A stretch of DNA of 64,000 bases from Lentinula raphanica. Its lineage: Eukaryota; Basidiomycota; Agaricomycetes; Agaricales; Omphalotaceae. This document shows, in pieces, positions 56,213-64,000 of the stretch; the stretch's first letter is position 1; every line of letters begins with the position of its first letter. Under the pieces are notes generated by a model, which saw nothing but the letters and a program-made list of their open reading frames with translations, was not told the DNA's origin and did not search any database. A program made the position numbers and the translations under genes. Location of the stretch: positions 496,001-560,000 of the forward strand of contig JANVFP010000003.1 in NCBI GenBank assembly GCA_027919835.1, read 5' to 3'.

Positions 56213-56916
56213 CTGTTAACTGTGATCTACGAGAAGTATGCGACGAATGGTGAAAGGTTTTGTGAGTAGACACAGGCGTAAAGGAAGGACAAGTAAGTTT
56301 GACCTACTTGCATATGTTGTAGTTGGGATTCTAACGATGCGGCTGATACCGCCCGTGGTGCTTTTTCTATCAGTCCACTGCTATTGGCAGTTGGCTATCA
56401 ATGTTTCAATTGTTGCGCTGCGCCGTAGCTCCTGACTGTACATGTGAAAGCATGAATCCGGCATGGATTCAAAGTCAGCTCTAGACCTAAAGGGAAAGCA
56501 AGGTCGTAGATCTCCGAAACTCGTTGCAGCGGGCAGCCAGAAGGACTCTCAGAAGCAGGCACTGGCGCTGGAGACTCTGCATTATTAGTACCGGTGAACA
56601 TCGTCGTCTCGGTTCGTTGTTCTTACTGTCGTCGTGAGCCTTACTTTCACATTGCGGACTATTAATCTTCGCAATTGTCGCAATTGAACAGGTGTAAGAA
56701 GGTGAAAGACTCATAGATCCTTACTGACTGAACAACACAGCCTCTGCAAGTCTTTCACCTTCGTAGCGAGCATCGCATACAATTCAAGAGCGCTCTACAC
56801 TCCAGTCCGAAATTCACTCCACTGATATCGCTTTCTTAGAAAACCTGTGCAAAAACGTGTAGAAGCGCGCCATGAGACTCGTATAGTCAACTCCAAGGCT
56901 GTCGGAATCTCGTTGC
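56213..56916. other. Divergent spacer in unit 2
   Basis: About 0.7 kb between the Cys-rich gene (minus) and the DUF6593-like gene (plus). Near 56660-56700 it corresponds to the site in unit 1 that received the foldback element. Confidence 0.45.
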
Positions 56917-56924
56917 TTAAATAC
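56917..56924 (+). promoter_or_regulatory. TATA-like box of DUF6593-like gene 2
   Basis: TTAAATAC, about 29 bp before the ATG, within ATCTCGTTGCTTAAATACT, conserved with gene 1 though the nearby bases have diverged. Confidence 0.5.
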
Positions 56925-56953
56925 TCAATCATCTCCGACACTTGAGCATAAAC

Positions 56954-57639
56954 ATGGAATTTACCCTCTCAGACTTCCATCCGTCCAAATCGACTTTCTA
57001 CCTCGTCACCCAGAATGGGTCCACGGAGCCAATGTTCATCGCAAGTATGGGACATGGCTTGACAGGAAGAAGACACACCACAATACACCAAGTGGGACAA
57101 GGAGTCGACGCGAATGGTCCTTCAGTGGGTGATATTCATCTGAAGATGCTAGGAGGGGATCGAGTCGTTGTGAGAGGAAGTGAGATGAGGATCGTTGATC
57201 ATGGTTTTTCGTGGAAGTAAGTGCTCGTTCACCGCACCGTCGCGAGTTGCGAGTTGAAGACTCGAAATACTGTATCGACTCGGAGTGTTTACATACTTCG
57301 CTGATTATAGATCGATCAAATTCATAGCCTCGAATGGCCAGATATACAAATGGAAAGCATCTGGGACTCGAAACTTCAACGTGAGCTCATGGCATCTCCT
57401 CTCGATTGACAACGTTATGAAAATTGAACTTAATTTGTGCTCTCTAGCTTGAGACACACCAAGGTCAAATGATTGCGGTGTTCGCTGGTGGTCACAGACA
57501 CCTATTCTCATCGAATGAGCAAGCTACGTTGAGGATATATAATCCCAGAGAGCTCGCGTTGGAGGATATCATCACGACGCTGGTGTATGTGACAAGGAGG
57601 AGAGAGGTAACCAAGGCGTCTGAGGCGGCGGCAGGATGA
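56954..57639 (+). CDS. DUF6593-like protein, copy 2
   Basis: Three exons (56954-57216, 57311-57380, 57448-57639) with the same intron phases as copy 1; exon 2 is 70 nt in both. Shared residues include MEFTLSD, PMFIASMGHGLTGR, VDHGFSWK, FIASNGQIYKWKASG, LETHQGQMIAVF, GGHRHLFSSNEQATL and LALEDIITTLVYVTRRRE; it ends TKASEAAAG. About 170 residues. No signal peptide. As for copy 1, DUF6593 membership is judged from the pattern, and function is unknown. Confidence 0.75.
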
Positions 57640-57810
57640 ACGCGTGTTATGCCTCCGCGAATCTCTCGAATCAAGCCAAATTTGGGGGCGCGAAACTTGC
57701 GTTCAGCAGGCCTGCAGGCCCAGGGGGGAAGCTAATGTTGACGATGATAGATACAATAAATAACCGTTACAGTCAAACAATGAACCATGACTTAGTACAT
57801 GTTCTTGGAC

Positions 57811-58787
57811 CTACTGGACGACAGCCACCTCCTTTCCCTTTCCGTCAGACTGATCGTACTTTGGCCAAAACCACTTCTGCGCTCTACTATTTTTCTTACA
57901 CCAGCCCTTGTATTCAGGGTAATTCTCTATAGCCCAGTTATATTCAGCCCAAACTTCCAAATCGAGGCCGAGCTCAGGATGGTAACCGCTAATGTTTACC
58001 TCCGGTTTGAATGTGAGGTTAACAAGGTCAGTCTTCAACTTCTCTATCTTCTCTCTCTCGATCTTCGCTTCCCTGCGGTTTAAATTTTCGATGCCAGGAA
58101 TTTCCTTCGCCAACAAGGGTCGACACAGAGTAGGCAGGTCCTTTGACCGCTCTATCATCGCGTTGGCTGCGCGATGATAGTCTATAGCCTTTGGTTTGAT
58201 GAATTCGGGTTCCCGTTCCAAGACTCGGCCCTCTACGAACAAGGATTGAAAGATGGGTCCGCCGCCATTTCGGAGAGAACCGAGTACAAAGTCTTTCAAT
58301 GCTTTGTTTGGAAAGTGGATTTCACCGAGAAAAATCCTGGAAGTGTGAACTGAAGCATGTCTGGCACTCTCTGAGAGGGCATCCCACTCAGTGCCATAGC
58401 CTTTGGACTGCTCGGTGGAAGGTTGGAATTGTACGACCTGATGAGAACGCCTCAGGGGGCCAAAGAGTATTTTGTTAACCTCGTCATCCATTATCGTGTC
58501 AGTGTTATCAGATGAGATGGGCTTGAATGTTCCGGACTTTGATGCGTACGTGTGGCGCTCAGCGTATACGTTTACAATAAAACCTGAACGGTAATGTTTC
58601 AGTGACAAGTGTATGATAAACTTGAGAGGACAAATGAATGTTAAGCCTCACCACTATCACGAGATTCAATGTGTTGATCAGTCGGCATCTGACCAGCAAG
58701 CAGGAGTGGTACACCCATGCTCTCAGGAACACTCGCGAGGAGGAGCAGCACCACAGAGATTCTGCGCACGACTTTCGGTATAGCCAT
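57811..58787 (-). CDS. Secreted protein of unknown family, copy 1 of a pair
   Basis: Exon 1 (58787-58652) encodes a signal peptide (MAIPKVVRRISVVLLLLAS) and a short mature start (MPTDQHIESRDSG). Exon 2 (58583-57811) encodes about 257 residues with VVQFQPSTEQSKG, SRIFLGEIHFPNKALKDF, LGSLRNGGGPIFQSLFVEG, LPTLCRPLLAKEIPGI, a short charged helix (NRREAKIEREKIEKLK), LTFKPEVNISGYHPELG, LEVWAEYNWAIENYPEYKG and a basic tail. The paralogue at 61067-62086 shares signal peptide, intron position and block order. No known domain. It is probably extracellular or vacuolar. Confidence 0.7.
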
Positions 58788-59336
58788 AAGCGGAAGTAAG
58801 CGACGATAGTGATGAATATGATATGAGGGGAGTGGTCAGCGAGGAACTTGCTGTCTAGCTATAGGGGAGCAAAAATAACGTTGAGCATGATAATCTCGAC
58901 GATCGGCAGGGATATAATTCAGTGGACTGACCGATGGATGAACTGAACGTTAGCGTCCGATTTTGCGATTCGATTTTCTTCCTCGAAACTTGACTTGATG
59001 TAACTAGTAACAGCTGCGTTGAGCAAGAGAACAGGGTAAACAGAGAGGCTCAAGACGTACCGAACCAGCGCTACAACGGTGGAAGTTCAAAGAAGGTCGA
59101 AGCGATTCAGTAGGTGGTTGTATGATGTTTGCAGAACGGGGCGTCAAAATAGTACTGGATGATGATCCACTGCTGACCCCTCAGGCTCATATAGTAGCTC
59201 TTTCGTCTATTGCTTATGTGGCAGCAAAAAGAAAGCAGAGATAAGAAAAACTGAAGCGACGGGTCAGTAAATTGTTTCGGGGAGTCTAGAGGGAGGTTTG
59301 AATTACCTGAGAGGTAATTTCTTATCAGACACGCAT
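58788..59336. other. Promoter region of secreted copy 1
   Basis: Shared nearly base for base with 62087-62654, including GAGCATGATAATCTCGACGA and GGCAGGGATATAAT. The AATTATATCC on the minus strand about 130 bp before the ATG could be a TATA element. No separate gene. Confidence 0.45.
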
Positions 59337-59930
59337 GGTCCATAGGATCTTCCAGGAAGTTTGCATTATTCTGTTCCGTTATCTCTCTTGTGCTGTGCAT
59401 AGTACACATGAAGCTGGAGCGTAATAGGCTGTAATAGGCTGTATCAGGGCGATAGTCCAGTAATCTTCCGCTCACTTAGAATCACATCAACGAACTGGGC
59501 AAAGGCTGGCAAAGGTTTAAGGGGATCAAACCAGGGACCTCCGCAGACCGCAGCCCTCGCAGGATGCTAGAACTGAGAACGTTTCAACTCGTTGACCCTT
59601 CCATTTCTGATGCGCCACCTTCCTTTTGCAGTGCAACACGCATGGTGTTGTGGAGTAGCCTGGAGTCCCTAGACTCTCCCGCTCGTTTATAGATTCGCAT
59701 CAAGCGCGAATGGGGCTGAATGGGGCAAAAGTGTATCAAGCCAAGGACCGTAACCTGTCTATTCCTGTTCCGCCGCCTTCCTGTTGCTGTGCTCTCAATA
59801 CAGAGCACGCATGGCATTAGGGCGTAGAAGGGCGTAGACTGAACTCTCCCGCTCAATTAGATTCGCATCAAGGCCAAACTGGGCAAAGAGATCAAGCCAG
59901 GGACATTAACCCTTGTGGGTTGCCTCTATA
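59337..59930 (-). repeat. Short repeats with B-box-like motif, three units
   Basis: Three units of about 160-190 bp share GTGCTGTGC/GAGCACGCATGG, ACTCTCCCGCTC, GATTCGCATCAAG and CTGGGCAAAG-GGATCAA-CCAGG. Read on the minus strand, CCTGGTTTGATCCCC resembles the pol III B box (GGTTCGATCC) of tRNA-derived SINEs. A long minus-strand open frame across such units is probably not a gene. Confidence 0.5.
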
Positions 59931-61066
59931 TCCCTATCGTTGCATCCTGATACATAGACAACCGTAGGCAGTGCATGCACACACACATGTGGCCAGCCCG
60001 CATGAGCATAACTTTCCCCATTCAGCCATCCCTCGAGCGAGCCTTGCGAGATATCGGCTGATTTCCGCCATATCAGAGAGCCGCTCCATTCCTGACACGT
60101 CGGGGTGTTGTTGCGACGAGCGAGCGAGCAAGTTCTCAATAGTGAACACAGAGCTGGGCAGAGTAGGACGGCGTCGGTCAGCGTCAGATGGGGCCTCCTG
60201 GAATGCAGATTGTAGAAATGCACGTTTGGGTTGTTGTTAACCGGGGATTGTCACGGTGTCTGGACATCATTCGATGCAAATTTACACAGTGGCGGAGGAG
60301 AGAGGAGGAGGCTGAGCTATGTGCGAGCCTTTGGGGCTGAAGAAAGAGCAAGACAGACATGTTAGGGCGCCGCCGATTTTGATCCAACAACCATTGATCG
60401 TTCATGAGCTTACAAGAATTAGTAACGAACAAGGCTGTTGTCCAAGCAGACGTGAGTATATACTGCAATAGCCTCGTATCTTGGAGCCTTCCTGTAGTCA
60501 TTGGGATTCGGGATGAGGGTTCTTGAAGCGTGCGGAGCTCAAACGAGGAACCAATCGCGAGAAAGTTTGACAAAGCCAGTCACAGATGAGCCTGAAGGTA
60601 CTGAATGAACTGGAATTCGTGTAGTGGTGGTCTAAGTGATGCACACTGCAAAGGTGAGATGTAGACAAATGTGGTAGATGTTAGAGCCACATACTCCTCT
60701 CCTACAGCCTCCAAGATGTCTAAACAGTTTCTGACAATTCGACACCAAATTCTAGCACGAAAAGCACATCCGAGTTTGGACGCTGTCGGACGGTGGAAGC
60801 TGTTGGAAGAAGAGAAAATTTAGCCCTGTTTAGAGTTTCGGACCGGATTCGGATCACTTACATTAGCCTGGCTCTGCCTGGCTAGCCGTCTGATAGTTCA
60901 ACGACATTCAACGAAGAGTAAACGCGTTCTGAGAATACCCTCTGAGCAGCTCTGAGCTCACTTAGTCTGAGGTGACGAAAACCGATTTGTGCAATAAATC
61001 AAACAACCCCCATTGCAAAACAACATGATGATAAATTAAGTAGCTTTGCGAAGACATTCTTTGAAC
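59931..61066. other. Intergenic, no supported gene
   Basis: The first 300 bp are shared with 63011-63420. The rest has no partner. Minus-strand open frames (59906-60223, 60184-60573) lack recognisable features. Confidence 0.4.
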
Positions 61067-62086
61067 CTACTCAACATCGAGTCGGGCCACCTCCTTGCCC
61101 TTGCCCTTGCCCTCCCTCTTGTGCCACACCTGTTCCAAACCCTGTGTCGTACGTGCAACTTCCTTGTATGCCGAATAATCTTCTTGGGCCCATGCATATT
61201 CAGTCCAGACAGTCAACCCAGATTCTTTGTTGATCTCCTCGTTGAATATAATGCGAAGAACATCCCCCTTCAATTTCTCCTTCTCTTCCTTCAATTTCTC
61301 CTTCTCTTTCTTCAATTTTTTCCTCTCTCTCTCCAATCTCTTCCTCTCTTTCAAAGGCTTCAATTTCTTCCTTCCTCTGACCTTGTCCTCATTCTCATTC
61401 TCGCCTCTATTCTCATCCTCGCCCTCATTCTCATTCTTGTCCATATCTTCCAACAACCTTCGACAGAAACCAGGTAGGTCCCGTAACCTCGTCATCATCG
61501 CCTCGAATACGTCGAGATGCTCAATAGCCCTCTGGTTGGGAGTCAAGACTTTGGCCTTTACGAACAAGGTTTCACTGAAGATGACTCCATCGCCAAATCG
61601 GAGAGAACCGAGTAGAAACTTCTTTGCTGGTCCGCTTGGAAAGTGAATTGTGCCGAGATGGAGTACCTGACTATCATAAGGAATTGAAGTTTGCCTTTCT
61701 GAAGAGACATCCCACACAGTGCCATCATTACTGAGCTGCTTGGCGGAAGGTTCGAAAACCAAAGACCGGCAAGGATTCCCATTGCCGAAGTATATCTCGA
61801 GAAACTCGCCGTCGACTATCTCGTTGGGTTCGAGTGATTCGAACTGATGGTCCCGTCTAGCAAAGACATTTACAGGGTTAGCTAAAGAATAATGAATTCA
61901 TGAGTGACAAGTGTATAGAATGGAAGGTACAAAAGAGTAATAAAACTCACAGTCACCACGAGATTCAATGTGTTGATCAGTCGCCATCTGACCAGCAACC
62001 AGAAGCGGTACACCCATGCTCTTAGGAACACTGGCGAGGAGGAGTAACACCACAGAGATTCTGCGCACGACTTTCGGTATAGCCAT
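61067..62086 (-). CDS. Secreted protein of unknown family, copy 2 with a charged insert
   Basis: Exon 1 (from 62086) has the same signal peptide (MAIPKVVRRISVVLLLLAS) and MATDQHIESRGDS. Exon 2 ends at 61067. Blocks match copy 1: LVFEPSAKQLSNDG, SQVLHLGTIHFPSGPAKKF, LGSLRFGDGVIFSETLFV, LPGFCRRLLEDM, LTVWTEYAWAQEDYSAYKE. Between LEDM and LRIIFNEE, copy 2 has a much longer charged segment of about 75 residues: an Asn/Glu-rich part (ENEGEDENRGENENED), then Lys/Glu repeats predicted as a long helix (KKLKKEKEKLKEEKEKLK). Copy 1 has only a short version, so the repeat expanded after duplication. The tail has EGKGKGKEVARLDVE. Family unknown. Confidence 0.7.
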
Positions 62087-62654
62087 AAGCGATGATAATA
62101 GTGATGAGTATGATATAATGGGAGTGAACAGCGAGGAAATTGCTGTCTAGCTATGGGGGAGCCAAAATAACGTTGAGCATGATAATCTCGACGACCGGCA
62201 GGGATATAATCTGGACTGACCGATGGATGCACTGAACGTTAACGTGCGATTTTGCGATTCAGATTTTCTTCCTCAAAACTTGAATTGATGTAACTAGTAA
62301 CAACTGGGTTGAGCAAGAGAACAAGGTAAACAGAGAAGCTCAGGACGTACCGAACCAGCGCTACAATGGTGAAAGTTCAAAGAAGGTCGAAGCGATTCAG
62401 TAGGACTTGTATGATGTTCGCAGAACGGGGCGTCGAAAGTACTGGATGATGATTCACGGCTAACCCCTTGGACTCCTTATATATTAGCTCTTTCGTCTTT
62501 TGCTTACATGACAGAAAAACGAAAGCAGAGATAAGAAAAAACCTGAAGCGAAGGGTCAGTCAATTGTTTCGGGGGAGTCCAGAGGGGGGTTTGAATTACC
62601 TGAGAGGTAATTTCTCATCGGACACGCATGGTCCATAGGATCTTCCGGGGAGTT
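62087..62654. other. Promoter region of secreted copy 2
   Basis: Corresponds to 58788-59336. No separate gene. Confidence 0.45.
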
Positions 62655-63010
62655 TGTATTATTCTGTTCCGTCGTCTCTCTTGTGCTGTGCATAGTACGC
62701 ATGGAGCTGGAGCGTAGTAGGGCGATGGTCTGAGCTGAGATTCGCATCAAGCATGAGTTGGGCAAAGGGGATCAAACCAGGAACCTTTGAACGGCTGAAC
62801 CCAGCTCTCGCGAGTTGCCAAGGTTGAGAATGTTTCAACAAGTTTCTCCTTATTAGCCGTTCCATTCTGTTCCTCCGCCTTACTTTTGCAGTGCAGAGCA
62901 CGCATGGCACTAGGAGAGGGCCTACAACTCTCCCGCCTTCAGCTTCCGCTCGTTTGGATAGGTTTAGATTGGCATCACTGAGAGCAAACTGGGCAAAGGG
63001 GATCAAGTCA
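62655..63010 (-). repeat. Short repeats with B-box-like motif, two units
   Basis: Two units related to those at 59337-59930 (GTGCTGTGCATAGTACGCATGG; GTGCAGAGCACGCATGG). Both end with GGGCAAAGGGGATCAA. An open frame of 176 codons on the minus strand spans them. Confidence 0.5.
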
Positions 63011-63903
63011 ATTGCCTCTATTTTCCTACTATCGATGCATACCGGTACATGGATACCAGCTGATACCAGTGCATGCACGCACATGCGGCCACCCCGCATG
63101 AGCATAATTTTAGCCCATTTACTATCTAGCCAGACAACCCACAAGCGAGCCTTGCGGGATATCGGCTGAAGCCTGAATTGCCATATCACTGTGAGAGCTC
63201 AATGAGGCCCGAGACACTGCTTGTCCATAGAAGATAGAATCAATCTCACTCACCAACCAGCTTGAATTAATTCGAAACGATCCATTTCTGACATGTCGGC
63301 GTTGTTACGAATTCTCGAAGGTGAGGAGGAAAGGAGTGCGGGTCGGAGTCAGATGGGGCCTTGTGGACTGCTGATCGTAGAAGTGGCACAATTGGCTTGT
63401 TGTAAGTCGGAAAGAGGTCTGGATAACGGACTCATTCGACGCCGAAGTGCAGAAAACAGCACGTACGTGTCAGCACTGCACTATGAGATCGATGTCAGAG
63501 GCTATGGTAGGAAATATAAGTACTGAAACATACCACTCATTGAGAAGCGAATTGATATTACGGACAATAAGTTGGGATGATTACTTCTGCTTCCTCGTCG
63601 TGCACCATTTGTCACTGTCTGACGACGGACGCTGTGTATCTTCGTATCTTCTTTGCGCTGCGACTCTGATTCGACGCGCGCCCAGTCTATCCCTAGTTAA
63701 TGGCATAGAAGCGTAGCCTCCCGACAGATCGTCCGTTACTTTTACTATCCTATGTGAGGACACAATAGACAGTAATGGCATTCCCAAATAGAGAAATCTG
63801 GTGGCTCTCGGCGAAAAAAACATAATTGAGGAACAATAGGCCTGGATAATGGAAGCGCGTGAGCACCTGAGCACGAATCAGTGAACGAGGAAGCCACCTT
63901 TGT
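63011..63903. other. Intergenic, no supported gene
   Basis: The first 400 bp belong to the segmental duplication. The rest shows no gene that I can support. Confidence 0.4.
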
Positions 63904-64000
63904 TCATAAACCTGAACCACTCGTGCATTCCTCTTCAACGACTCTACTCGTTCCTTCGACATCGACAACTTGATAATCAGCCTCGATCCACTCAACGCTG
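63904..64000 (-). CDS. Possible C-terminal end of a gene leaving the window
   Basis: One minus-strand frame entering from the right edge reads EWIEADYQVVDVEGTSRVVE and ends ECTSGSGL at a stop (63904-63906). The acidic, ordered look suggests a real C-terminus. A second frame stays open further, to 63750, so the choice is not certain. Confidence 0.3.
   Translation of the reverse strand, partial: SVEWIEADYQVVDVEGTSRVVEEECTSGSGL

Larger units (their letters stand above)
55501..57640. repeat. Tandem segment duplication, unit 2
   Basis: A direct copy of unit 1 without the foldback element. It carries copy 2 of the Cys-rich gene and copy 2 of the DUF6593-like gene in the same order and strands. 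Confidence 0.8.
57811..60240. repeat. Segmental duplication, copy 1 (partner 61067-63420)
   Basis: The secreted gene, its promoter (58790-59100 versus 62090-62400, very similar), the short repeat run and following blocks (GCATGAGCATAA, then GAGCGAGCCTTGCG, then GTCAGATGGGGCC) occur in the same order and orientation in both copies. Confidence 0.75.
61067..63420. repeat. Segmental duplication, copy 2 (partner 57811-60240)
   Basis: A direct copy of the upstream segment with the same gene, promoter and repeat order. Two rather than three short repeat units are clear here. Confidence 0.75.

Noticed and set aside
62659..63189. Open frame of 176 codons on the minus strand with repeated GLIPFAQ-like words
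   Set aside because: The repeated words come from the short B-box-like repeats; there is no splice pattern and copy 1 of the segment does not keep the frame.

Overview
This window is nuclear DNA of a filamentous basidiomycete, most likely an agaricomycete mushroom. The support is: genes split by many 50-70 bp GT-AG introns, a Zn2Cys6 regulator of the agaricomycete type, a GH1 beta-glucosidase, F-box proteins, two proteins resembling the mushroom-rich family DUF6593, and several lineage-specific secreted protein families. Gene names rest on reading motifs by eye; no search was run.

Region 1 (about 0.7-14.7 kb) is mostly core genes: a Zn2Cys6 transcription factor (minus), a small Cys-rich protein (plus), two tandem CKS1/suc1 paralogues (minus), and, head to head with the second CKS1 copy across 146 bp, a long intron-rich gene for the meiotic helicase HFM1/MER3.

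Region 2 (about 14.7-26.5 kb) begins with broken gene remnants, including a DEAD-box (DBP9-like) fragment whose DEAD motif reads DKAD, and a 485-bp inverted-repeat element with an 8-bp target duplication. It then holds a secreted Cys-rich protein gene with an apparent frameshift, GNA1 (glucosamine-6-phosphate acetyltransferase), an F-box gene and a GH1 beta-glucosidase that appears to lack the residues just before its catalytic Glu.

Region 3 (about 26.5-36.3 kb) is a three-copy tandem array of an unrecognised secreted protein family. A 1.42-kb element sits in the upstream region of copy A, and a 276-bp element lies inside copy A's last exon and truncates it.

Region 4 (about 36.8-49.8 kb) holds an unknown gene, an F-box gene, a creC/WDR20-like WD40 gene, a secreted unknown, a type I metacaspase plus a fragment of a second one, and a convergent pair of single-pass membrane proteins.

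Region 5 (about 49.9-64 kb) is built of duplications. One 2.15-kb unit (Cys-rich protein plus DUF6593-like protein) is present twice. One copy is split by a 3152-bp foldback element with 1.11-kb nearly identical inverted arms made of 158-bp tandem repeats and an 8-bp target duplication (AAACCTAT). A second duplicated segment carries two paralogous secreted proteins followed by short repeats with a pol III B-box-like motif. The window ends in what may be the tail of another gene. I saw no rRNA genes, convincing tRNAs or CRISPR arrays. The most unusual object is the foldback element at 51.1-54.3 kb.
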